DNA of 64,000 bases, from the NCBI GenBank assembly GCA_037953745.1, contig JBAKBP010007117.1, forward strand, positions 1 through 64,000, given 5' to 3'. Within the stretch, counting starts at the first letter, position 1. Every line of letters starts with the position of its first letter. The stretch comes from Lithodes maja. Lineage: Eukaryota; Arthropoda; Malacostraca; Decapoda; Lithodidae. Below, one piece after another: positions 42,566 to 51,935 of this stretch. Under the pieces are notes generated by a model, which saw only the letters and a list, made by a program, of their open reading frames with translations, was not told where the DNA came from and made no database searches. A program made the position numbers and the translations under genes.

Positions 42566-42951
42566 ACCTGCTTTTTGTTATTTCTGTCCTTTTCTCTCTT
42601 TCTCTGGCTTGTATCCATTCGGCCCCATTCAGCCAACTATTTTAAGACGTTTATCCCCACCTAGGTGTCGATTTCTTCCTGGCGAGCGATAGCGAGCCAG
42701 CATTATATGAAGAAATCCGGCTTCGCCGGAGAAATTTTTCTATCGAAAAATTTACAAATTTAGCCTGCTGTCAAACAAAAATGAAAAATATGCTGGCTCG
42801 CTACCGCTCACCAGTAGAAAATTGACACCTGGATGGGGATAAACGTCTTAAAACAGTAGGCTGAATGGGGCCAAATAGATACAAACCAGAGAAAGATAGA
42901 AAAGGACAGAACAAAAACAGGTCACCCCCCTTAACAGGTCACCCCCCTTAA
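42566..42951. mobile_element. Foldback TTAA MITE, copy M8, with duplicated terminus
   Basis: Same type as M3, with inverted halves ('gccccattcagccaactatt' and complement). The left TTAA is not preserved (begins GGGTGACCTG). The right end CAGGTCACCCCCCTTAA occurs twice in tandem (42918-42934 and 42935-42951). Confidence 0.85.
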
Positions 42952-43180
42952 GTAAAGTTGGTCAATGATAAGGCCAATTAACAATAATTTGTATATTATA
43001 TAACAAATGTTACCGTACTTTGTTTTTTAATTAATGAATAATAAATCTTGCAGTTACGTTTCCTGCATATAAACTGTAATGCCAATATAATATTATAACT
43101 TCAATGGTCATGATTTTAACTAACCAGTCGTATTATCTACCGTGGTATGAACGTAGGACATGGTTATAGTATAGCTAAAA
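42952..43180. other. No gene recognised
   Basis: AT-rich sequence without recognisable motifs. Confidence 0.4.
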
Positions 43181-43358
43181 GGGTCACTTCAACCAGTAGA
43201 CCATTTCAACCAGTAGCTCTCAACCAGTAGCTCTCAACCAGTACGGTTAGGTTAGGTTGGTACTATATTTTGGCACTGGTTTGGTTGGTCTGGGTTAATT
43301 TGGCACTGGTTGAGAGCTACTGGTTGAAATGGTCTACTGGTTGAAGTGACATGGAAGC
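43181..43358. mobile_element. Palindromic MITE, copy P3
   Basis: Same arms as P1/P2 ('cttcaaccagtagaccattt' and complement), in the opposite orientation, with 'ggttaggttagg' (TTAGG-type) in the loop. The 'cagtagctctcaac' segment is duplicated in the left arm. It is flanked by 'agctaaaa' at 43173-43180 and 43359-43366, an 8 bp (possibly 9 bp) target duplication. Confidence 0.87.
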
Positions 43359-43467
43359 AGCTAAAAATAACATACTACTGAATAAGGTTTTCGACAGGGT
43401 TTCGACAGTAGTATTTTACAGAGTTATACGGATTTTTGTCATCATAACTGAGGACAACAAAGAATAA

Positions 43468-43626
43468 GACTGCCTTATATTTGAGGAAAATGCCAATTTT
43501 CTCCTTCGTCAGGATTACGTCGGGCAACTTGATCTGAAGGAAAAGGACATTCTTGCTCTTGATTCAATTTCGCCAGAGTTGAAAGACCGAGAAAAATTCA
43601 TTACACAATTTCTTAAGCCCCTCTAG
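43468..43626 (+). pseudogene. Possible protein-coding terminal segment, unrecognised
   Basis: A 52-codon open stretch ends in TAG at 43624. It has a protein-like composition that differs from nearby AT-rich DNA: begins DCLIFEENANF, contains LKEKDILALD and ends FITQFLKPL. A TAA lies five codons upstream in frame. There is no clear splice acceptor beside it. It may be a final exon, a processed fragment or a transposon scrap. I do not recognise the family. Confidence 0.35.
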
Positions 43627-43973
43627 TACGGTGACTATTATTATTATTATTATTATTTTTTTTTTTTTTTTTTTTTTTTATTATTCTGGCTAAATTAAAA
43701 TGTAAAACTTGCAAACTAAACAAACCAAAATTGGGACAAGGACAATATAAAGTCAAATTAAATTATCAAAATCGCTATGTGGAAACAACGCTTACTAAAA
43801 TGAAAATTATTAAATAAAAGAACACAATCCACCACATAGGGTGTACATTACTACATGAGCAAGTTAATCTGTTTCCCAAGCAATCTAATCGCACATATAA
43901 CAACGCACTATCGTCACGTTAAAGGAAGTAGACAAGGCAAGTGTAAAGCTTGACTCCCACATATCGTTCTTAC
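43627..43973. other. (ATT)n/poly-T block, then no gene
   Basis: ATT repeats at 43636-43659 merge with a T-run to 43679. The rest, to the next MITE, shows nothing recognisable. Confidence 0.5.
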
Positions 43974-43977
43974 TTAA

Positions 43978-44313
43978 GGGGACAGTGGTTGTTTTGTTTT
44001 AGGTGTATATATTTATATATTCATTCATTTTTAGTTTCCTTGCCAGCCCTTCATCAAGCTTAGAAAAACACTCCCTAGACCACCTTCAAGATAAATTTGT
44101 AATTTTTTTCAAAGAAAAATGGTCTGGCCAAAGGCCGATTCCTCTTACATTACAGGCTCGCTATCGCTCGCCAGGAAACAATCGACACCTAAAGGACACC
44201 AAAAAGTCTAAATATCGACAAAGACTTTGGGCGAAGGGTCTTAAAATCGCCAAACTAATGGGAACTAACTAAACATGAAGAAGAAGGAGGACAAGAAAAG
44301 TGACCCATCTCAC
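43978..44313. mobile_element. TTAAGGGG-type MITE, copy M9
   Basis: TTAA at 43974-43977. It starts GGGGACAGTGGTTG and ends GACCCATCTCACC with a mutated right target (TTGA). Core motifs include 'caagataaatttgtaat' and 'ggctcgctatcgctcgccag'. Closest to M1. Confidence 0.82.
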
Positions 44314-44360
44314 CTTGATATGGTCCCCCAGGCATGCCGCACACAACAAGCCCCCACACC

Positions 44361-44362
<2 letters not shown>

Positions 44363-44400
<38 letters not shown>
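44363..44400. repeat. (CA)n microsatellite
   Basis: About 18 CA units. Confidence 0.95.
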
Positions 44401-44543
44401 ATAATATGATGATGGCGGGATAAACACAATCGATACAAACGCCTCTGAATGCCCTACCTGCGCCCTTACTCTGTTAGGCGTGAATATTAAGAGATAATAT
44501 GGAAAGTGGAACGCCTCACTGGTATACAAACTGACACTGTTAA

Positions 44544-44745
44544 GGGGGAAGGGTTTATTGTTTGGTCGATTATTTATTATTTAGACTTCCATCAAACTTA
44601 ATAAAAAAACATCCATTGGATCCCCCTTCTAGAATAATTTGTAAATTTTTTGGTAGAACAATTTCTCGGCCGAAGGCCGTTTCTTCCAAAATTACAGGCT
44701 CACTATCGTTCGTCAGGAAAAAAATCGACACCGAAATAGCCTGTA
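44544..44745. mobile_element. TTAAGGGG-type MITE, copy M10, truncated
   Basis: It starts after TTAA 44540-44543 with GGGGGAAGGGTTTATTG. It carries 'cggccgaaggccgtttcttcc' and 'aaaatcgacaccgaaatag' and then stops near 44745, before the TA tract that abuts element B. Confidence 0.78.
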
Positions 44746-44784
44746 TATTCAACCGCTCAACACAGTGAAGTATGTAGGTTGGCG

Positions 44785-44786
<2 letters not shown>

Positions 44787-44822
<36 letters not shown>

Positions 44823-44830
44823 ATATATAT
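44787..44830. repeat. (TA)n microsatellite abutting the element B LTR
   Basis: About 22 TA units with one TTA interruption. The last base lies directly next to the LTR terminus at 44831. Confidence 0.95.
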
Positions 44831-46673
44831 TGTTACGACCGGGCACTCGGGTACACTAGGGCTCTTACACAGGACTCGAGTATGGCTCGCTGCCACAACG
44901 GAAACACACGATCCCAACCCCAGAGTACTGCCAGCCGAACAAAAAAACGCCACCTCCAGAGTTCTATCTGCTATAACGGGGTATACAAGAACTCGGTACT
45001 AGCGTTTCACACAACAGACTAATAGCAAGACGGGAGTTATCTAGTCTGGTCAACAATCAAACAAAGAAGAAAGTACTACAACACTAAAGAATAGTGTTGG
45101 CCGAAGCCGAAGTAATCCACCCTTGAACTAAGAACTTAAGAAGTCCTCCACCCTCTACTTCGGATCGGCACTATTACGTTACGTTAAACAATAGTCCTCG
45201 AGCATCAAGCAAGGAATCTTCTGATAAGTTAGATGCTTCTCGAATACTCATAAGAAGTAAGTATCGGATTTTGAACAGCAATTTAATGAATAACTCACTG
45301 GTAATTAAAGGCTTTAAATTGACATAAGAAGAATTATAAGACTAAGCAATAGGATATGGCAAACATTAAGAAGAAGTACTCCGACAATGCACTGGCAATA
45401 GCCTACTAAGATTGTGCTCGTGGGCCACTAATCTCTGAAGTAGCTAAGCGTGCCACACCTGAAATCAATAGTGCTTAAACAATAATATACATAAGGAGAA
45501 GCTTCAATACTATACTGTATCTGCTGGTCGAGCAAAGTCTAGCTGGGATATCTAAGGTTAAGAGACAATGGCTGAGCAAGCGGCTCGTAGCCTAGCGAGG
45601 TCCTTAAGACTGTGCGGCCAAATTACGGTAATTGACGGGATGCTCTCTTGAGAGATCCAGATCACTAGTATCTGGTTCTCTCCTGGCGATCCTCTCAAAG
45701 TCAAGCAAATGAGATAGCACAGTGTTGGGTGGCACAGGCAAAAGCCCTCACTCGCAACACAGTGCTAAACTCCCACGGTACACAGTCAGAAAGACCACCT
45801 AGGCGTTCCACGTCTCCGTTGCAATTGTACTGGTTCAACCGCAACCTAGTACTCATAGGAAATCACAACTCAGAAACCCTATCCCAGTCTAGCATTGCCT
45901 AAACCAGCAGAAAACAGGAACATGAATAATCGCACACAGGGAAATGCATATACGAGTGCAACAAACATCAATCAATCCTATTCTAGTTAACCCTTCCAAA
46001 AATAGGCTATCTAACAGGCACTTATCTCGTGAGAACTCAAGCGATAATACTTTGGCTGACTAAATCTGCACCAAAGGGGTCATGGAGGTTAAACAGGGAC
46101 GAGAAGAGAAGAAGATAGGCTGTTCAGAGAGTAGAGAAAGTTCACATCAGTCGGAAGAATATGGATAGTTGCAAGGGATATGAGAGGTCGCTTTGCCTGA
46201 TGAGTTCTGAAGAAATGGTGGCAAGAACCTCTCTTTTTATACTCGGCCCTCTAGCGGCATATCTCAAACTACTTAAGGACCGCCCACTGGCAATCATGAC
46301 GTCATATTCTCTCTCAATCTGGGATCGACAAAGAACTTCCCACGCGCTGAAAGGGAGGAAGGGAGGAGGGAGGAGGGAGTGAGGCCTACACACCTCGTGG
46401 CGCGCTCACTGGCCGTCGTTACATAACTCTCTCTCTCATCATTGTATATAAGTCCCACACACAATACTTATATCTAATGATATAAAATAGAACTCGTTGA
46501 CTTAGAAGAAAACAAAATACATAATGATAATACTTATAGTACAACGGTTCACATAAACTGAGTTAGGAAACTCTACACAGACTACAGCCAAAGTTCCTGC
46601 CCTGACGATCCTAGCGAGGGTGGGGCCTGACTGGGCGTTCTGTACAGCATGCTCATACTCGACATGCGTCACA
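44831..46673 (-). repeat. Element B 3' LTR (complete)
   Basis: 1,843 bp. On the element strand it starts TGTGACGCATGTCGAG and ends CCCGGTCGTAACA. It matches the C 3' LTR closely, including the region around 46380-46470 that differs in the C 5' LTR. A TATA box TATAAAAAG lies at 46241-46233 (minus strand). Confidence 0.95.
46233..46241 (-). promoter_or_regulatory. Element B LTR TATA box
   Basis: TATAAAAAG on the minus strand, the same motif and position in the LTR as in both C LTRs. Confidence 0.75.
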
Positions 46674-46681
46674 CCTCCCCC
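46674..46681 (-). other. Element B polypurine tract
   Basis: GGGGGAGG on the minus strand, directly adjoining the LTR TG, identical to that of C. Confidence 0.85.
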
Positions 46682-47160
46682 AAGATTTTACTTGCTCAAC
46701 CCTGAGCTAAAATCTGATATACAGAACCCCATCAAACCCCTCACACCCAGCGACCGCATGGCACTAAAACAACGCTGAGTTTATCACTAAAACACATCTT
46801 ATAAAAAAAAAAAAAATCACATTTCATAACTCCTCCCAACAATAGTAAAAGACATAATATCATGCTCCCAGAGCGAGCTTACAGCAGCTCAGCCGTTTGA
46901 TAGTTCGTGGACTACTCAAACTTTATAGGCTATGACAAACTTATACAATTATCTTCATCAAAAAGAAAGAGTTTTTATATGATTTTTATATTTTAATATG
47001 TTTTTTCCGGCTGCACTATAAGGGCAGCCTATTTTCTTCTATACCAAACGCTCAACAATCCTGCTTTACGACCCAATACGCTGGGCTACAACCGCGAGCC
47101 AACACGCACCAAGCGCAAAATACTACTCAAACTAAAGCAGGAGGCTACCCGTGTGTCAAT
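46682..47160 (-). other. Element B 3' untranslated region
   Basis: It matches C 60260-60762 almost base for base. It includes 'gtagcccagcgtattgggtc' and a short A-run, and has no coding content. Confidence 0.8.
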
Positions 47161-50100
47161 CTACCCAGGATCATATACCCCTGAACGACCACATGCAACC
47201 TCGTTGTCACAACCGGCAATATGGCTTATGTCCAGGTTATATACCAATAACCTTAGTGACCACCTGGTCAGCCTCATATTCCGATTGTGAAACTGGTCCA
47301 AGATCTCGAGAGGGTAATGATCTGGGTAAACTACACCGACCGGACCATAGGCTGGAACATAGATCTCGAAATGCCCCAGCGCATCATTGTCCTTTTCACT
47401 TTCATTCATCAGGCTCTGACACGTTGCTGGTGCATTCTTAAGTCCGTCAGGCACAACATTGCACTGGTAGGTACTCCCGTCCACAACAAAACCACATACC
47501 TCTTTAGCACGCTCGGACAAAGGTACTTGCCAGTAACCTTTTACTAAATCAACTTTAGACAAAAACCGAGCATTACCAATTTTATCAACACTATCATCAA
47601 CCCGAGGAAGAGGATATGGGTTAGTTGGAGTCAAACCGTTTAGCCTACGGAAATCAATACAGAAGCGTACCTTGCCATCTGGTTTAGGCTGCAGTGTTAC
47701 GGGGGAAGTCCATTTAACGGTACCCTTCTCTATCAACCCTCTACCGAGCATATACTCCAACTCATCCCTCAGAGCGGGTAGTTTTATGGGGGGCACACGG
47801 TATGGGATTGACTTAAAGGGTAGATGGTGCCCCACGTCAACATCATGCATAGCCTGAGTAGTGAGGCCTGGATGTTCAGCGAATACAGTGGGGTATAAAC
47901 CGAGCAACTGACGGATAGCTTCAAATTGCGGCTCAGGCAAATGGGCTATAGCCTCGTCAGCCCTTAGGCTCGAGTTCCCCGCCCACTGATCCGCTGAAAC
48001 ATGGTGATCCCAGCTATCCTCCTCTGAAGCTTGACTGTCCCCCTCTCCTTCTCCACCACGGCCGCAACAAGCCAACACAGGGACAGTGAGAGGCTCAGAG
48101 GGGCGCCTCACATACTCTTTTATCAGGTTCACGTGACATAACTGATTCTTCTTCCTCCTGTCTGGAGTGGCAACAAGGTAATCTAGGTCCGAAATTTTCT
48201 CCACAATTTTATAGGGTCCAGTATACTTCGCCGACAAGGGGTTACCCACCAAAGGCAACAAAATCAACACCTCCTGTCCCACAATGAACTCCCGGAGCTT
48301 CACTTTGCGATCATACCTGTCCTTCATTAAAGCTTGTGACCCTGTTAAATTCCGACCTGCCATCTCCAGACTCTTAAGCATGCGCTCACGGCTTTCAAAT
48401 ACATACTTCAACAAGGAACAAGGCGGCACAGTTCCTTCCCAAATTTCCCGCAGCATATTAAGGGGGCCCCTGACTCGGTGTCCAAAAATCAGCTCATTTG
48501 GACTAAATCCCAGGCTCTCACCAGGCACTTCCCGAGCAGCAAACAGTACATACGGCAATCCAAGATCCCAATCTCTTCCGTTATCAGCACAATAACACCT
48601 GAGCATGCTTTTAAGGGTGGCATGCCACCGCTCAAGCACCCCTTGGCTCTCAGGGTGATACGCTGACGATACCACCGCCCGTATTCCATGCTGTTGCATT
48701 GTTTGCTTAAAGAGATTGGAGGTGAAATTGGACCCCTGATCAGACTGAATCTCCTCCGGGTACCCGTACCTTGAAAAGTACCACAACAAGTTACTGACTA
48801 CCGTCTTAGCCATGCCGTTTTTCATGGGGTATGCATCGGGGTATCTAGTGGCAACATCCATGATGGTTAACAAAAATTTATTACCAGCCTTTGTGGGAGG
48901 GAGGGGACCAACCATGTCAACAACAATCTTACTAAAAGGTGGCCCAATTACAGGAATAGGGTGCAACGGAGCTTTAGGAATAACTTGGTTTGGTTTCCCG
49001 ACCCGTTGACAAATATCACATGAGTTTATCCAGGACTGCACATGAGACTTCATCCCCGGCCACCAAAACAACTTCCCCAAAGCCGCCACCGTTTTTCTTA
49101 CCCCCAAATGTCCTGCCAGCGGTGTGTCATGCGCCAAACTCAGTAGGCTATCCCTGCACTCCCGCGGCACCATCAACTGGTCCACTACCCCGGACCCCAT
49201 CTTCCAGCTACGGTTAGGGTCTTGAAAACGCCGATACAGGATGCCATCTAAATAAAAAAAATCTCCCGGCTGTGCATCACCGTCCTCGTCGAGCTCCACA
49301 GCTCCATTAGCACACGTTTGGAGCTCAGGGTCCTCCAGCTGCAACCGACGTATATCTGAGGGTGCCAAGCGATCTAACTGCTCCCGGAGCAATGCATGAC
49401 CCTCCCCGATACTGAGCTGCTCCCTCTGTCTCTCTCGATGTTCATAACGTTGCTGTCGTGGAGACTCGTCATGCCCAGCCTCGTCACTCTCGATGACAGG
49501 CCCAGGGGCTACTCCAGAACTAAGTAATGGTGCTAATACTGAATCACCCAGGAGAGCCGCCGAGTCAAAACTCTTAAAACCAACTCCAGCTTTAGCCTCC
49601 TCCTGTTGATCGTTCCTCTGCTGGTCTGAAGACGGAGGACTAGGCTGTGACACTTTAGCTGCCCGAGCAGCACACGCCATGGGTTGTGCCTGGCACCGCT
49701 CGACCCACTCTCGCTCTTCCCTACTCACGTCGGCCGGCCTCTCGGCAACGACTAAGGGTAGAACCTCAGAAGCGGGCATTGCAAAGTCGTTGCCGAGAAG
49801 AAGGTCGACGCCCTCCACTGGCAGTTTCTCCACAATCCCAACATCCAATTCACGTGCCACACCATCCACCTCCAACTCCAACCGCACCAGCGGGTATGAC
49901 CGAGTTGCATTAATACCCTGCACCACCACCACCCGAGCCGCATTTATAGGGTAGCCAGTCAAGTTTTTCATCAAAGTCTGGGAAGCACCTGTATCACGCA
50001 AGACCTCTACTCCATGCTTGCGCCCCGCCCACATCACGCAACCCCGTCCTCTATGGTCGCAAAAAACATCCTGAGCAGGGTTCGAGCCTCCCAGGTGCTT

Positions 50101-51720
50101 CTGCATTGGCTGTGCCTCAGCCTCTGACGAACTGCCCCGGGCAAACTCAGAAGGCTTCAGAGACACACCAATGTTGCAGGCCAAAGACACAGCTGCTGTA
50201 GGTGGTTTGCTAGGACAGACTCTTGCAAAGTGCCCCTTTTTATGACATTGATAACACTCTAACTCCCCTTTGGGCTTCCCTTGGTACTGGGAAGGGCCCG
50301 GCCCCTTCTTAAATGGGACGGTGCTAGTCTTGTGGTCAGTCTTGGTATCATAACTCTTGTACTTGTTTGCATAAGATATATTACTAACTCGGGGGGGTGG
50401 GGCGTCACGCCCCTTGTTACCTGCCTCACTACGCTGGGCAGACCCGCACCCACGAATTAATGATAGCCGGAGGTCAGCCATCTCAGCTGCCTCCTGTAGA
50501 GTTTTTGGATTCTTTTCTTTAATAGTTAAAGTCATTTCTGCACCTGTACACTTATAAAACTGCTCGAGCAGAAACAGCTCAGTCAACTGTTCGGCCGTCT
50601 CAGCTTTCTCAGAACGTGTCCAGTTTGTAAGTGCATCTTTTAAGTCCCGGGCATGTTCAAGAAAGGTCGCCTCCCTAGTCTTTGTAACACCCCGAAACTT
50701 CAATCGATATGTTTCTGGTTGCAACTCGTATGCCCGTAGGACAGCTCTCTTCAATTCTGGGTAGTCAATGCAAGACTCTAAAGGCAGTGCATCATAAGCC
50801 TTCAGACCCTTACCCGTAAGTCTTGAGGAGACCAGAGCTGCCCACTTCTCTTCAGGCCAATTATGCTCCCTACACTTCTTCTCAAAACGATTAAAAAATT
50901 CGGTGACTTCAGTTTCACTAAATGCCGGCACCAATTTGACTAAGTGGGACAAGGACTGTTCTCTTACTTGGCCCTCACGGCCCATCCGAATCCCTGTCGA
51001 CTCTGCACGAGTCTTATCTAAGTCTATCTGAGCACAATATTTCTCGGAGTCGTATCTAAGCTCAGCCTCGTGCCTCCTAGTCTCATCCTCGTGCCTCCTA
51101 GTCTCATTCTCCTGCTTCCTAGTCTCATTCTCCTGCTTCCTAGACTCAGCCTCAATCGCATACTTCCTAGACTCAGCCTCGATTGCATACCTCCTAGACT
51201 CAGCCTCCATCTCCTGCTTCCTAGCCTCAATCTCAATTTTAGCAAGCTCGAGTTTAAATATCATCTCAGGAGACAGGCCGGAAGAGGGAGCTGCCACTAC
51301 TGAAGGAGGGGGGGCAAGAACTGGGGAACCACCATACGCACCGCCCGAGGGCACTCCAATCTTCCAATTCTCATCCCTCTGTGGGAGAGTGCTAACCTCC
51401 GGCAACTGAGTGGACGGCACTGTGGGAGTCGAGTGAGAGGGGATCTGGGGAGGAACCCCCCCAAACGCCCTCTCCTCCGAAACCCCATGTCGCCCACGCA
51501 ACACCCAGGAAATCAGCTCCCCCTTGGACATCCCTCCTACATTGGATAGACCCAAAACCTTGGCTATCAGGTGCAAGCCATAAACATTCACCCCAGTCAG
51601 CCTCTCCTCCGTCACATGGTACTGCTTACTCACAAAAAGTCTAGCATCCTCCTCACTAGTTACTAACGGCACCTCCTCACTTAGCATCTCTCGCTCCTCG
51701 TCAGTACTAGGGCCCGACAT
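47161..51720 (-). CDS. Element B fused gag-PR-IN polyprotein with defective RT (about 1,519 codons)
   Basis: The start is the ATG at 51720 (MSGPSTDEER). In order it encodes: gag with an extended heptad coiled coil at about 51060-51250 (EAESRKY/ETRKQEN-type repeats) and a capsid-like core; the CCHC knuckle CYQCHKKGHFARVC; protease DTGAS; integrase H2C2 (HDTPLAGHLGVRK ... CDICQRVG); integrase D,D-35-E core (VVDMVGPLPP, SDQGSNF, VLERWH); GPY module; and RT up to the LMNE that follows motif B. An in-frame deletion then joins to HFEIYVPAYGP in RNase H. RT and RNase H are catalytically dead, also by PDG for PYG before the joint and YPDHYP. Gag, PR and IN look intact, so it could in principle supply or use particles in trans (inference). 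Confidence 0.88.
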   Translation of the reverse strand: MSGPSTDEEREMLSEEVPLVTSEEDARLFVSKQYHVTEERLTGVNVYGLHLIAKVLGLSNVGGMSKGELISWVLRGRHGVSEERAFGGVPPQIPSHSTPTVPSTQLPEVSTLPQRDENWKIGVPSGGAYGGSPVLAPPPSVVAAPSSGLSPEMIFKLELAKIEIEARKQEMEAESRRYAIEAESRKYAIEAESRKQENETRKQENETRRHEDETRRHEAELRYDSEKYCAQIDLDKTRAESTGIRMGREGQVREQSLSHLVKLVPAFSETEVTEFFNRFEKKCREHNWPEEKWAALVSSRLTGKGLKAYDALPLESCIDYPELKRAVLRAYELQPETYRLKFRGVTKTREATFLEHARDLKDALTNWTRSEKAETAEQLTELFLLEQFYKCTGAEMTLTIKEKNPKTLQEAAEMADLRLSLIRGCGSAQRSEAGNKGRDAPPPRVSNISYANKYKSYDTKTDHKTSTVPFKKGPGPSQYQGKPKGELECYQCHKKGHFARVCPSKPPTAAVSLACNIGVSLKPSEFARGSSSEAEAQPMQKHLGGSNPAQDVFCDHRGRGCVMWAGRKHGVEVLRDTGASQTLMKNLTGYPINAARVVVVQGINATRSYPLVRLELEVDGVARELDVGIVEKLPVEGVDLLLGNDFAMPASEVLPLVVAERPADVSREEREWVERCQAQPMACAARAAKVSQPSPPSSDQQRNDQQEEAKAGVGFKSFDSAALLGDSVLAPLLSSGVAPGPVIESDEAGHDESPRQQRYEHRERQREQLSIGEGHALLREQLDRLAPSDIRRLQLEDPELQTCANGAVELDEDGDAQPGDFFYLDGILYRRFQDPNRSWKMGSGVVDQLMVPRECRDSLLSLAHDTPLAGHLGVRKTVAALGKLFWWPGMKSHVQSWINSCDICQRVGKPNQVIPKAPLHPIPVIGPPFSKIVVDMVGPLPPTKAGNKFLLTIMDVATRYPDAYPMKNGMAKTVVSNLLWYFSRYGYPEEIQSDQGSNFTSNLFKQTMQQHGIRAVVSSAYHPESQGVLERWHATLKSMLRCYCADNGRDWDLGLPYVLFAAREVPGESLGFSPNELIFGHRVRGPLNMLREIWEGTVPPCSLLKYVFESRERMLKSLEMAGRNLTGSQALMKDRYDRKVKLREFIVGQEVLILLPLVGNPLSAKYTGPYKIVEKISDLDYLVATPDRRKKNQLCHVNLIKEYVRRPSEPLTVPVLACCGRGGEGEGDSQASEEDSWDHHVSADQWAGNSSLRADEAIAHLPEPQFEAIRQLLGLYPTVFAEHPGLTTQAMHDVDVGHHLPFKSIPYRVPPIKLPALRDELEYMLGRGLIEKGTVKWTSPVTLQPKPDGKVRFCIDFRRLNGLTPTNPYPLPRVDDSVDKIGNARFLSKVDLVKGYWQVPLSERAKEVCGFVVDGSTYQCNVVPDGLKNAPATCQSLMNESEKDNDALGHFEIYVPAYGPVGVVYPDHYPLEILDQFHNRNMRLTRWSLRLLVYNLDISHIAGCDNEVACGRSGVYDPG
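51059..51250 (-). repeat. Coding heptad/minisatellite in the B gag coiled coil
   Basis: Repeats of 7 codons (21 bp; ETRKQEN, ETRRHED) and about 8 codons (EAESRKYAI) lie in tandem. B has roughly ten degenerate units where C has about five, so the coiled coil differs in length between sister copies while the frame is kept. Confidence 0.85.
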
Positions 51721-51919
51721 ACTGAAGTTCACCAAAAAATTCTCGAGACAAAAGTGTTAAACTCCCTTATGCAAGCACTAATTACTAAATTAACTGGAGT
51801 CTCTTAAATGCTCTCCTAATTGCCTTACAAAAAAAAAATATTCTTCAATATGTACGCTAAAGTACCAACAAACAAATGTTGTACAACTCTGCAAAAAATT
51901 ATACTGTTCACAAAATCCT

Positions 51920-51933
51920 AAGCAAGGTCGCCA
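51920..51933 (-). other. Element B primer-binding site
   Basis: TGGCGACCTTGCTT on the minus strand, two bases inside the LTR end, identical to element C. Confidence 0.75.
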
Positions 51934-51935
51934 TT

